Assembly: GCF_037038585.1 (NCBI RefSeq) | Contig: NC_092525.1 | Coordinates: 22,774,867-22,838,866, forward strand | Source: Patagioenas fasciata | Taxonomy: Eukaryota > Chordata > Aves > Columbiformes > Columbidae | Reading direction: 5' to 3' | DNA length: 64,000 nucleotides | Part shown: positions 1-49,200 of the stretch, one piece after another | Position numbering within the stretch: position 1 is the stretch's first letter | Layout: every line of letters starts with the position of its first letter | Program-made: the position numbers and the translations under genes | Notes under the pieces: generated by a model | The model's input: only the letters and a program-made list of their open reading frames with translations | Database searches by the model: none | Told to the model about the DNA's origin: nothing

Positions 1-36024
<36,024 letters not shown>

Positions 36025-36161
36025 GGCGGCGGGGGGAGGCCCGGCCCGGGCGCGGCCCCGCTGCGCGGCTGTTACCAGGGAGAGCACGAGCCCCGCCCCG
36101 CCCCACCCCGCCGGCTGGGAACGCGCACGCGCCACCGCCGCCGCTGGGCCCGGCGGCCATC

Positions 36162-36172
36162 ACGCATGCGCA
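36162..36172. promoter_or_regulatory. NRF-1-like site
   Basis: On the minus strand it reads TGCGCATGCGT, one mismatch from the core of the NRF-1 consensus YGCGCAYGCGCR over the bases compared. It lies within the CpG island. Confidence 0.45.
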
Positions 36173-37154
36173 CTGCGCGGGCCCTCATGCGCTCCTCCCA
36201 CGTTCCTCTTGCGCACCGTGCCGGCCACGCGCGGCCAGGCGCCCTCTGGAGGCGTGGGGGAGCCATTGTCTCACCGGGCCCGGCCCGAGGCATGAGGCGG
36301 CCTCCCTGTCCGACGTGGCCTCCCCACCCCGTCTTTCCCGGAGACCGGGACACGAAGCCATGGTCCCCAGTGACCCCTCAGGATGCGAAAGCTGGGCAGC
36401 AGTCTCCACCCACCATGCTAGGTTAGTTCCCCGGGCTGAGGGGCCTCGCAGACCAGGGGCTGTAGCCGGCGCCCCTGAGGGCTGGAGCTGTCCCACAGGC
36501 TTCAGCACCCCAGTGGAGCCGTTACCGATTCCACCCGCTACCGCAGGGTTTGTCTGCACCTTCACAGTGGGCCAGTGGGACATGGCGGCCTGCAGGCCCC
36601 ACACAGGGCAGGCCAGGTGAGGCTGGTCCCTCAGTGAAGTTAATGGTACTGAGGAGAGTGAAGATCCATGTAGGGCATGGTCACAGGGCCTTGACCCCTG
36701 GGAGTCAAGAATCAGTCCTGCCCTTTCTCAGTCCCACCTGTTTAATACCTGGTACTTCAGGATGTTTTGAGCACTAGGAATAAGGATACTTTATGCTCTT
36801 GGTTGCAATATTTAGGGGAGGATTGAAGAGCGGCTGTTGTGGTGTCCTGCCCCATTATGGCCATCTGAGCTGTTGCTTTTCCTCAGCATCAGCTCTCAGC
36901 TAAGCCCAGTCTTAAGGCAGCCTTGGATAGCAAGGTGTTTTGAAACAGTCTTCCTCTTGGGTCAGTAGCACTGTCACTCAGCTACCGGTGCAGGAGGTAT
37001 GGGGTGGTCACACATCTGTGGCTCCAGCCTCAGGCGTGTGGCTGGAAATCCAAAATCAATGTTGGAAATGTTATGCTGTACAGCCAGCGCCTCAGTCCTC
37101 TGTTTCTTTCCTTTGTTTTCTAGGCACTCTAAATAACAACCAAACAGCATCATA

Positions 37155-37241
37155 TCAAAAGGTATCAGAAACGATCTTAATGGGCTGAAGTTTGTCTAAA
37201 GTTTGTATCAGAGCAGCATTGAGTCCAGAATGGAGACTCAT
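37155..37241 (-). CDS. Candidate terminal exon of the unrecognised gene
   Basis: The acceptor is CAACAGCTTAG|ATGAGT. It encodes MSLHSGLNAALIQTLDKLQP and IKIVSDTF, then TGA. A possible poly(A) signal ATTAAA lies about 410 bases downstream at 36741-36746. The model would end less than 1 kb upstream of the KIFAP3 promoter, on the same strand. Confidence 0.35.
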   Translation of the reverse strand: MSLHSGLNAALIQTLDKLQPIKIVSDTF

Positions 37242-40200
37242 CTAAGCTGTTGGTTATAATATTCATGACAGAGGTAAAGCAGGCCCATCCCAGCTGCCCA
37301 TGGGTCCTGCTGACCATCTGAGTAGGAACTAAATGGATAACACCTAGAGCTAGAGGCAGCAGCATCTTGTTGGCTTCTTAAACTCTGTTTGTATTTCCTC
37401 AAAATAGGATTTTCATTTCTGCTTGTTTTTTGTAAAATGCAAGAAAACTGTTGCATGGGATTTGCGGAGATTATTTATTTCAAGAGTTATGTGAGAAGTG
37501 GGGACTGTTGTTTGCATTTCAGAATAGAAAGACAATACCACTCTGTAGCAGTTAACAGCAGTTGAGTATAAGATGCAGGGCAGATCCCTGCATGTGTTGT
37601 TTTCTGGAGTGCTCTTTGCTGGACTGCAGCCCCATTATATACAGTTGAAATGACTGTCTACCCAGAGTTGTGGGGATAATACACAAATAAATACTAGTCA
37701 TGTACCTAAACTTTTGGTTTTATTGTGGCGAAATATTAAGAATAAATACTTAATGTCTACTGATCCTACTGAACACTAACAATTTTTATATTTTCATGAT
37801 CTGTAACAGAACAGCAAAAAATATTTTGTGGTTTCCATACAGTGCCCTGCCTTTGTCTTAACAGAAAATGGAAAAAGAAAGTATCCTGTGAAATACGAAG
37901 TGCTACTTTAGAGTAATGAATGCACAAAACATTGCTAGAACATAACACTTTTGTTACTATCCTCATTCTGGTTTTTATCACAGTATTATTTTGTATTAAT
38001 TCCTGTCAAAGAGAAAAATATATATATGATTACCTGATCAGAGCAACAGTTCTTCAGTGATGTCAGCAGCTCTTCAGATAAGCACGAGCCAAGCGTTAAA
38101 CTTTGCAGTCGTATAAATAAATACTCTGGTGTTTCTGGAGTGCCAAGTACCTGACAGTCTCTATCTGTTTCACTGCAAATTTCTTTTTTTAGTCTGGTTA
38201 CATATGCCTACAAGTAGAGAATAGTTGTAGCCACCTATGATAGAGTAGGTCAAAGATTACAAGATGAGAATGATACAAAAGAATGTGGGACCTGAAGAAT
38301 AGGGGAAAATAAACATTTATTACAGTTAAGCGTGCCATGATGTTTGGGCTAAAATTGGCTGTTTGTCAGAGAGTAAAAGGGCAGCAGAGCTTGTCTCAGC
38401 CTGACAGAGTCCAAATGAAAACACCTCAGCTGTGGAGCGATTGAGCCACAAGCAGTGCCACGATCAGATGATTTCGTCTGTCGGCAGCAGCCAGTTTATG
38501 CTGGGTTTAGAAAACCACACGGCACAAACACTGAAAACCTTGTTGTGCATGGTAGATTCTTTAAAAATTAAATCGTAAACCAAATGCTGCCCAAGGTCTG
38601 GTTCTACAGACGTTCCCTGAGCTGTTGATATTGCTTTGCACAATTTCTTATATCCCTTTTGTTACAGTGTGTTGTGGTTTATGGCATTACCACAGGACCC
38701 TGGAGATTCCCCTCACCTGCATGGTAGAAGCATACAAAAAGAGGAGGAGTGGTGTTTGAGTCAGAAGTGTGATTGCTTTGCAGAAAGAAACTGGAATGTG
38801 CAGTATTTCTGGATTTCTCCTCTTTTGTTTTCTTTGGGTAGTTTGGGGGTTCCTTTTCTTAGAGCAGTTTTAAGAAATACTGTTCTAGAGTCAGATAGAA
38901 GAAAAGATTTTTTCAGTGAGGGAATTTAAAGAAGAATTGAAAAGAGCATGGGAGTTGCAGAGAAAGGCAGAATAGGAAAAGAATGGTGAAGGAAGCTGTA
39001 TGAAGAGAAGTTAGGTAGTTAGGTAAGAGGGGAGTGAAGCCAGTGGGTAAACAGAAGAAGATGAAAGAGAATTGTAGAGTGTTCTCAAGTTAAATATATG
39101 GTAGATAAAGAATAGAAGAGATGGAAAACAAATGTAGAAAGAAAAATCTAAAGATGTGAACAGAAGGAGACTTCTTCATAGAGAAGCAGAGCTTTCTTTT
39201 AACTAGACATCACAGAGCAAAGGGTATCCTGTTTTCTCCCTTGGTTTATCCAAATCAGAATTGCTCACTTCCACGACAGTGATCTTGATTGATGGCCTTG
39301 TATGCTTGTTCACTTGGCTGAATGAGTATTTCCAACTGGTGAAAAACTGACCTCTGCCATCTTGTTCCTCAGTGCTCCTCAGCAGCTGGAGTGTTATAAA
39401 CTCTGCATGTGCAGACCTGGGCAAGCCTGCAGGCAGGTATACAGTGCCCAAGCTCAGCTGATGATGTGACAAAGCAACCATCTGCGTAGACTTTGAGTGC
39501 CTAACTTGAGCCTTGAGAGTTGCTACTTAGGCAAAAATACCAGTTTACTCATGTCCTAAGCAAGACTGATCTAAGCTACGTTACCTCTATTTTCGTTGAG
39601 TGATCAACCCTTTAAGAGGGAGTATTGCTGTGAACAACACAGAACAGTATGTCTTGTATTTTCGTAGAATTATTTAGGTTGGAAAAGATGTTTAAGATCA
39701 TCGAGTCCAACAGTAAACCTGACCCTGTGAAGTCCACCACAAAACTATGTCCTTAACTGCCACATCTGCACATCAATATGTTCTCTGTGTGTGTGTGTGT
39801 GTGTGTGTGTTCAGTATGTATGGTGATTTCTGCTGATTTTCTGACAAACAACCTGAAATGCAGTATCCCTATCCAAAGAGCCAAGGATGTGCTTTCAGTT
39901 TGAGTTGATTTTAATTGGACTAAGGCAGACATAGGAAGATTAAATACAAAAGTGTCCATACAAGAGTGAGCAGATGGCCTCTCTCTGCTAGCACCGTCTT
40001 GTGGGCCCCAGTGACAATGATGGATATTCTTGTGCAAAATCCTGGTTCTGCTGAAGCCAATGAGAGTTTTACTGTTGACCCTGATGGGGACAGAATTTTA
40101 CCTCTTAATGTTTATTAGATGCAGCAGGCAGAAAGCAGACTCATAGCTATAAAGGCTGTGACATTTTATGGTTCTGACTCTGCAACCACTCAAGCACATG

Positions 40201-43200
40201 CTTAATTTTGCCACAGTAATAAAGTTAAGCACCAGCTTAAGTGTTTTCAAGAAGGGGTCTCCTTTACACTTGAGCAAGTCTATATTTGATCATAAATCAG
40301 GAATTCCCCCTCTTCTTTATCCCTCCCCTTCAAAAGACAAGGATTCTGCATGTGATCATCAAATTCTTTCTACTTGGCTCAAAAATAATTACCTTTTTTT
40401 TAGGTTTTTGTCAAAAGAAGCAAAAAGAGAGTAAGGAATGAGTACCTCAGCTGAAGTGATTTTGCTCAGGTGACATTTGACTTAAAGCGAGTTACTCATT
40501 TCAAACAGATTCAAAAGGGAAATTTCTGATTCCAACAATTTATTATAAGTATCTCGGACAATGGCTCTTTACTTAGAAAAAGTGAAGATCTTACACAACG
40601 CTTTACAGCCACAATCTTTCTCATTAAGTTTTGAACTATCCTGGTCAACACTAGCCTTGTTTGTCATGTTAAGGGCAAATCCTGCTTCTTTTGCAGATAG
40701 CAGCATCTGTGTATTTGTTTCCACTTACTTTTAACCAAAGCACGTGAGAAGCATAGCAGAGTAGAAGCACAAGGAGAGGCATTTAAGCTAGATTAATGCA
40801 GACCTGAAATCAAGCATGAAATTTTAGTGGGATAGCACTTAACCAGTGGAATAGTTTACCTTAGGATTTATGGCTGGATGCTTCTCCATTATTATCAGTC
40901 TTTCTGTCAGGAGTCGATGCCTTTGTGAAACAAATGTTCCTCCTTAAGCAGACTCTTAGGTTCATAGCAGATTGTGCTGAAGCAACCTCTTTTAGTGTAT
41001 CCCCTTGCCCCAAGTCAAATAAGTTGTACTCATATTATTCCTGTCACTAATTCAGTCTTCAGTGATGGGCATTATAGTCTTCCTGGGGAATCTATTCCAG
41101 CACTGAATTGTTGTTGCTGCAAAAAAACCATTCCTTTTTTGTATCAAAGCTACTCAGTCAGGCCATTTTTTCTTGAAGAGCCATGTCCAAACCTGGGTAC
41201 AGTACTTCAGCTGGAGTCTTTCAAGTGCTGAATGGGTAAGAAGGATAACTTCATATTGTTTATGGGGATGGAGTAATCCCTCCACTTGGTAGTGATAAGG
41301 CTGGTCTTGATGTGGGGATCAATGAGTGGGGGTCTTTGTTGTGTCTTATACTCAAAGGCCAACTAGATGGTCATGGAAGTCACTGCTGGTTTTAAATCTG
41401 ATAATGTGGATGATGAATGTACAGTACATTCCTTCACGGGTTCTGTTCATATTCTAATTTAATTTATTTACATTGTGTTTCGTAATAATAAAGAAATTAG
41501 TCCACTGGGTTGGGTGGATGATCAGTCAGTTTTAAACTCATCAGAAATCCAAGCAGATGCTTTATTTCTGTTTGATATAGTGCACTTGCCCCTTCATCCT
41601 AACTGGTCTTCCCAGAACAATCTATGGCAATGTGGCTGGGGTGGAAACTAGAAAAACGTATGCAACAGAGACAGTTGTAAGAAAAAATGTAACTGATGTG
41701 ACAGTCAGCTGGGAGTCAATGACAGGCAAGATGCAGATAGTGAAGGCTCATCATGGGAGCTTTGGCTGCGTTTTCATCACAGTTAGGAGAGCCTTAAGGC
41801 TGTATTTGCTTGCTGCCTGGATCCCACCTTGTGCTCCACCTAGGCCATCAGTTCTGGCTGGAATCATATCAGGCAAGATATCTTTTCCCGAGGAGCTTCC
41901 CAAAATGCCTCTGATGAGTGGATGTGACGTGCAGGCAGCCTGAGCTCTAGAGCAGTGTGCATTCCAGGTGGTATCCTAGCCGGCTCAGCACAGAAACAGC
42001 CAGAGGGATCACTGGCTGTGAAACAGAGGGAAGGAACATCAGGAGAGTGTGTGGAGTGCCTGAAAGAGACTGTGTTAGACGAGGAAGGTGCTGGTGTTAT
42101 AAACAAAGTGCGTGGGGGGCAACGGGAAACCTGAGAGGTGGAAGGGAAAGTGGGGTGAAGAAATATTCTTCACCGTCCCAGCCGTACTTTCCAGGAGTCT
42201 GGAAAGCACTGGGGGAAGGAAAGATCAGGTGCTGGTCTGGCCAGCCCATGGACAAGAAAATATGAGAGCCCAGGAGTTCAGCTCTAGTAATTACTATTTC
42301 TCATGAGCTTCTGGGTTACAATAATGGAAGTTTTACAATGCTGTTGAGCTGCGTGTTGAAAAAACAATCCTTCAGCTTTCAACTAATTTAGTTACCATCT
42401 GTAAGCTGTTGAGGTAATTCCCCTCATTTCACTTTGCCCACTTAATTTTGCAATGTATGCCTTTTCTTCATTACACCTCCTACATATGCATCTGTACAAG
42501 AACAGAGTAGCACATGGGTGTGTGACTCAGGATTTTCCGTAGAAATGGGAAACACTATTGTCACTGATGGACTTTGTGGGCAGAATGGGATAATGCTCCA
42601 TCACTGTAGTCCCTCCACAGGCTGTGGGCATTTTGCTGTGGGGACCTGTGGTCTGTTACTCAATGTATTCTAGACAGACACAGAAAGTGTGAAATGCATA
42701 AATAAGAAGTGCTTTGTGCTACAAAGCTCCAACATTGGTGTTCGTATAGATGTCTGAGTTTTATTTTGTGCCTTCTGTACAAAACTCAATTTGCTGTTGG
42801 ATTTAAGATTCTAAAGTTAACATATTAAAGTTGTCCTTAGTTCACCCAGCTCTGGCTAAGTATTGCATCTCACATGATTCATAAGATTTCCCTGGAACCC
42901 AGTGGCATATCAGTTGTCGTGGCAAGGCACAGCAAGGTGAGTTAATTAATAGCATTCCAACATATCCTGGGCTTTATTGGCTAGTAGTGAAGAATCCCAG
43001 AAGAAGGCAAGCACCGTAATTGTGCCAGATCCATTCTGCGTTTCCTAAAGTTTTGTTCTTGAATTTTTTCATATGTATTATATTGTCTTGATGCCAGTGC
43101 TCATGGTCTCTGAAATTAAAAGCATTCCTCATAAAGGGGATTATGAGATTAAAAATATGGCTTGTAAAGAACATGTTGGTCCTCACTGGGAGGATGATAG

Positions 43201-46200
43201 ACGTAAAAACATCAAATTACTGATGTCACCAAATAAAACGAATTTAGGAGATAACTGTGCATTTTTAAATAAATAGCGAGGATGTGTTAGATTTATGAAC
43301 TGTAAGAACTTTCCTTCCCAGTATGCTCATTCTTCATTTATCATTTTATAATAAGAAAACCACTTACACTTAAATTTAGTCTCGTACAAATGTCACTTAC
43401 TAGCTTTCTTGCTAATCCAGAGGAAATATTATTGTAGTGGTCCCTGGGGTCCAATGTCTAGGTGTGGGATACATGATAAACTTACTTGAAGCTCTCTTAG
43501 TGAGATATAGTCCTCTGGAGACAGCTGTGGATTTAATTTTTCAATCTTTAGTACAACTTAACCCCTTAAAAAGAAGATTTAAGTTTCCCTTGTCAGGTCA
43601 CTTAAGAGTTTCTTCTTTTATTTTATTATTTTTTTTACTTCTTCTACTACTTGCCCAGACTTCTAATCCCCAGCCTTTGGAGAAAACATTTAACCATCTT
43701 GAACTTCTCATCTCTGGATTATTTTTGCTTCCAGAGGACAACACACATACATTTGGCTTTTGGATGGTTCTAGCCTGAGAGCTTATCTGGGAAGTGTTCA
43801 TGCAAAGCAAATAGTTTTCAGTCTTGATCATTTAGGTGCCTTCTTTTAGTTCTGAACAAAGGTGGGTTTTGCAGATTTTGAGCTGTTCCTGTGAGTAAGA
43901 GCAATATTTCCCAAGTACGGATGTGTTTATAGTTTCTGCAGTCCATGTTCCCATGTGTTTATGCTGTCCAGGAGTTGGGCTTAAGCTAGTTTTCTTGCTC
44001 CTTGATACTTATCACTTGGTTTTCCAGAAATTGAGTTTAATGTTCCAAGGCATGCACAGGATTTAACTGCATAGTTCCTAGTACTGTGAAAAATCGACAG
44101 TTAACTCAGACACTTTAAGGATGAAGGCTACCCAAGCCAGCATTGTCACCAGTACACTACACCTGAACTGCAGGGGTATTATACTTTCACTGATACTGTA
44201 AAAATGCTGCTTACAGCTCCTGACCCCCTCTGATTTCCCTGGCTTCTGCCAGACGGTTCCTTGTCAGGACCTAAAGGTGGAAGAGCCCTTTCAAGATCAC
44301 TTGTCAGATTTGTTCCCTACAGTTAGCTTGCCTTTTTTCCTTTCAGCTTGCTTTCCTTGGGCTTCCTGAGGAAATTAGTTTTATCTTGCCTTGCCTATCC
44401 ATGCATTCATCAGGTCTCTTCCTTGCTTCAATAAACTTCATGACTTGTTGGCCAAGTGCAATCACCATTGAAAGATATGTGCAGAGTTTGAAAGTTAATT
44501 AAGTTTCTAGAGGTTTGTGTGCTCTGGCTGCCGGGTAAATAAGAGAGACCCATGATCAGGAGTGCACTGAGGGAGAGTTAAGCAGAGTTCAGTTCTTTGG
44601 CAGCAGTGAGGGGGTCAGTCCCCCTGTGCATAGTAGCCAGACAGACAGACAGCACAGATGAATGGGCTGGCCAAGCTGTCCTGGAGCAGCTCTGAATGGG
44701 ATGCAGCACAGGCAGTTTCTTGTCCAGGGTGGACCTTTCACAATAGTCAGAGGAGGTATGGGACTTATTCCAGGTAGAAGCAGTTAAGGCACAAATCTGA
44801 AAGAAATTAAGCATCTTTTTGCTCCATGGCTCACAGAACAACACGTTTTCCAGTCTAGTTTTAACTGCCCTAACAAAACCACACCACTGTGGTGAAATGT
44901 GCTGCTGTACTGGATCAGGGAAATAACCAATCTGATATCTGTCATCCTAGCCAACAGCTGGGAGGGGTCCACAAAGCTCCAGATCTGAAATCCTGGATCT
45001 TTACATCTCAGCCTCTCTAGAAAGATAGGCATGCTACAGAAGGTTAAATGGTCTCTCTAACCCATGGTCTGCCCACATCACTTAGTTCTAGAGGTCTGTT
45101 ACTATCCATTGCACTCTCTGGTACCTCAGGTTGGAGTTTCTGTTTTGTCATGACGTTTGCACTCCAGAGAAAGGCTGTCCCCTCCTGGTATCACCGCTCT
45201 CATGCCCCAGCACATCACTGGCATGTGCTCTGGTATGCCCAGGATGGCAGACTTCATGCCTGGGTCTTTTAAGAGTTAAGGAAAATATCTGCTGTGTCTC
45301 TGTGCGAGAGCAGGATGTAGGTGCTAAGAGCAGCCAAGGCACATTTCCTAGCTAATGGGTTTAGACTGTTTCCCTAGGCATTGCTGCTGTTTGCTGTCAG
45401 GGACAAGATACCTGGGCAAGATGTTTTTTGCTCTTGAGCAGATGGATCAGTCATTTGCCATAGGTAGGAAAGATCCAGCTGAGAGGAAGTGGAAGGCATG
45501 TTTTTCTGACCGTGCTGTGTGCAGGAGCTTTGATGGTATGGCTTCCCCGCCTTCTTTTGCTTTGGAATTGAAAATAAAGCCTTGACAGACTTTTTACCGA
45601 ATCATTTCTGGTAGTTGCGTACCAGAGCTGAAAGAGGTTAAGAGTAGCTTACCTCCCACTTGCCCAGTTCACCCGCTGTTTTTTCTGTATTGCTTTCTGT
45701 GCTGTTTCCTGAGTGTGCAACATCCTCTTTATCCTGGCTCACCAAACCACTATCCTCTCTGATCACTCCTGAAAGCTCTCTTCTTATGTGAAGTCCACAA
45801 TGTCTGAGACAGCCAGTCTCCAGACCCCCTTCCTCTTTGGTTCGAGGGCTGTGCCTGCGTTCTTAAATGCAGAGCTATGGGGGGATAGGAACTATACACA
45901 CGCACACACGCACGCACAAGGCTACAACTGACTTGATCCTGCATTTACCAAAACCCACGAACCCTGCCACTCAGTCAGGAGGTTTTTTCTTAGCTTTCAC
46001 TTAGAAAAGGAACTTTATCATGCACTTGAGTCAACAGAGGGCAATATATGCAGAATTCAATATTGAGAAGAAATGCTTTTAAAAGACTATTCTAAACAGC
46101 CCGGCCCTTACTGTATCTGGAGTCACATATCACAGTGAAAGACGGCATTCCATGCTGGACCTAAAACCTTCTCAGGCTCCATCAATTAAACCACCACATA

Positions 46201-49200
46201 TGGGGTGGAAGAGACTCAGCAAGGAACTCTTACTAGGGTTCAATGAAAACCAGATGTTGTGGGCACAGCTGTCATGCTTCTTATCAAGAACAACAGAGCA
46301 GCCTCTGCTGCAGTTTCATCAGGAACCCTGCCCTTCCTTCCTTCAACCCCAGCACTACTGAGAGTCCCTAGCCAGAACCAAATAAAATCCTCCCGGCTGA
46401 AGCTTGCAGGAGTCCTCCCCAAATATTGCAATTTACATTAGCAGGCTGTTGATGGATCTCCAAGTCAGGGTCCCACTGTGACTGTCACTGTGCTTGAGAC
46501 ATCATGAGACAGGCTCCAACTCCCACCTAAGAGTGGCTTCACTTACTCCCTTAAAAATGTAATTTAATGTTGGTCCAGAGCTAGAAGGATTAAAGGGCAA
46601 GAACTGTATATTCCCTCCATAGGGATAAAGCTCTGGCCACTTTCATGTACATGAATTATAATGGTTTACCCATAGGGCTCACATGCTGTGTTTAGTTGCT
46701 TTAGATGGAATTCCAGATTGCTAAAGTCCAGTTGTATAAATGATAACAGATTGCTGCTGTAACTGCACCCGTGAAAGCTCACAGGAATTGTGTATGCCCT
46801 GAAGGGTTACAGGCAGTGAACTCTGCTTTGGAAACGTGGTTCAAAGCGAGGGTTTCTCATGAGATGTGAGAAGTCCTATCCCAAGGTTGAGTCTCTCCCC
46901 AAGGGCGTCTTTTGCTCTGTGTTTCCATCGGTCCTTTTGCCACACAGTGATTTTGCAAGACTGACTACTGGTGACAACAACATTGTTCTTGTTTGTACTT
47001 GTAAGTGATACACTGAAACAAAATTTACCTAAATATAATTACAAATAAACAAATAAAGAAGTGGAAGAAGAGAAATAACCCTGCAAAAAAAACCCAAACA
47101 TTTTGTTTGGTCTGGCACAGAATTTTTTTTTTCGGATGAGAAAAGAGAAATATTTTAGTTTCCTGTCAATGCAAAACACTATTTTTTCTCAATTCCACAC
47201 TCAACTCAAAACCAAATTATTTTCACAGTAAACTTCTGAAGACTGCTGAGTGTAATTGGACCCAAGAGTGGGGTTTAGGTGGGTGAGGATTGTGACTAAG
47301 AGTTCAGGACTTCAACAAATCAGACAATTAGTGCATCCATTGTCATAGTACTATTTCCCAGCTTGACACCCAAACACTTGTGTACAGTGTTGCTTTGAAT
47401 AAACCACCGAAGCTGCAGTCAGAACAATACAGGCAGTCGCTTTTCTGCCTGCAGCAAAGTCAGTTGTGAAGGTTACCACCTGCCAGCCAACCTGCAGCTG
47501 TTCTTCACTGCCTTCATAACTGCACGTCTGCTCTCTGCCCATGCCTCTTCAATCAACGTGATCCTGTGGTTTTCAGGAACTTTTAAAAACTTGTTGTCAA
47601 AGATAAAAATTACTTGCTTTAGCCACATCTATTCCTGACAACATATGCCAGGCATGAGCATGAGGGAGAAGAATTAATATAGGGGCCTTTTTAAGATGAA
47701 GAGACATCTTACAGCAATCCCAATAGCTTGTCCGTGTGGAAATCAGATTGCATACCAGGTGTTTCGTAATCAGAACATAGTAATTTAAAGACAAAACTGA
47801 CTCTCTGTGACCTCCATGATATGTGGAGCTAGTGCATATGTTTTTCTTTTCTGTGCAGCTGATGTGTTTCAGAAGTAGCGTGTAGAGCGCAGATCTGCAG
47901 ACAGGTAGTTACCTACTAATATAAAACTAAGTCAAACTTCTCTTTAAATACTCTGATGCTCCAACAAACAGATCTGCCTTGGATCTTGCAATGACTCCTC
48001 AGAAGCCATCTGATACCTCATTAAACCTGCTACCCTCAGGCAGACATTAGCTGCAAGTATTTTAACAAGAAGCTGCTCTAGCTGATCCTTCATTTTAATC
48101 TGTGATAAACCTGATGTCCTAGAACTGCCTGATCTCATGGGGAGGAAGAAGACAGCACATGGAGGAACTATTTGTTTACCCACATAAATACAAACACATT
48201 CTTATTTTAGACGGGAAGCTGTTTGAGGCAGTGACTGTCATGCATTATGGCTGTGTCTACTGTTATTTTAGCACAGGGCTTCGGTTTATCCAGACATCCA
48301 GATTCTCTAGCGTCACTACTACCAACAAGAAAGCTGGCTAGCTGGCTTCAACTTTAGGAAGGTTCAAAACACCATTTGGGAAAGGAAACTAAGGTCAATA
48401 AGTGGGTTTACTCACATTTCATCACTGATCCTACAAGTAGTAATGAGTGCCATTGTGCCCATACTCAAGCCCCACACTTCTGCTTAATGGACATGTAAAG
48501 GTATACAATAGTGCAGCTTCTGGGTAGACCAGTACTACTCCTGTTCAGAATATGTGGTTAAGAGACAGTGTGAAGCAGTTTTAAGTTGTTTTTAGCAGCA
48601 GATGTTAAGATGCAGTTGTTGACAAATAGGCAGAGAATATAGTATCCACACTTTGAAAAAACCTGCTATTTCTGTGGCCTTTTTCAGGCACTTCTGAGCA
48701 CAAATCTGCAGTCCCAGCACCCTCCACAGTGCTGGCCCAGCATTTGACTCTACTAGGACACCTCAGGGCTTAGGTTTCATGCTCTGAATCACTGCTGTCT
48801 CTAAGCAAAGAGGTCACTTTGCTACACAATGGACATTGCCAAAACTACAGGCATGACAAATGTGAAACGTGGTGTCAAATGTGGAACAGGTGGGCTCTGA
48901 GTTCCCAAGGGTGTCTTTTTTGTTGGTGACAAAGTGAGCTTGTGCAATGTCTTTCCAAAGCATTGACATACTGTCTTGATGCATCCGTTCCTGGCACACT
49001 AACTGGCAAGCGACTGAATATAGATAAGCAAAGAGAAAGGGCCGGATTTGGGAGAAAACAAAGACGTAAGCCAAGATTGTGCCTGGGCCCAGATATTCGA
49101 AAATTAGTTGGAGAGAGCCTGGTGTCTGCCTGATAAATGCATAACCAGGAAGAAATTTGGGACTGAATTATTACAAGAGATGTCTGGAACTTCTAGGGCT

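Larger units (their letters stand above)
36601..40040. other. Intergenic sequence upstream of KIFAP3
   Basis: Besides the two candidate exons it holds a purine-rich stretch (38885-39185), a CR1 tail and a TG microsatellite. A 92-codon minus-strand frame (39203-39481) has no recognisable homology. Confidence 0.6.

Noticed and set aside
36185..36604. 139-codon minus-strand open frame in the CpG island
   Set aside because: GC-rich composition removes stop codons. No homology is recognised, and it overlaps promoter sequence and frames on both strands.
40860..40941. Possible extra exon of the unrecognised gene, reading QRHRLLTERLIIMEKHPAIN before a good AAG|GTAAAC donor
   Set aside because: No acceptor gives the phase needed between the flanking candidate exons, the frame has a stop just upstream, and CR1-derived sequence begins close by. 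It would need an additional unseen exon.
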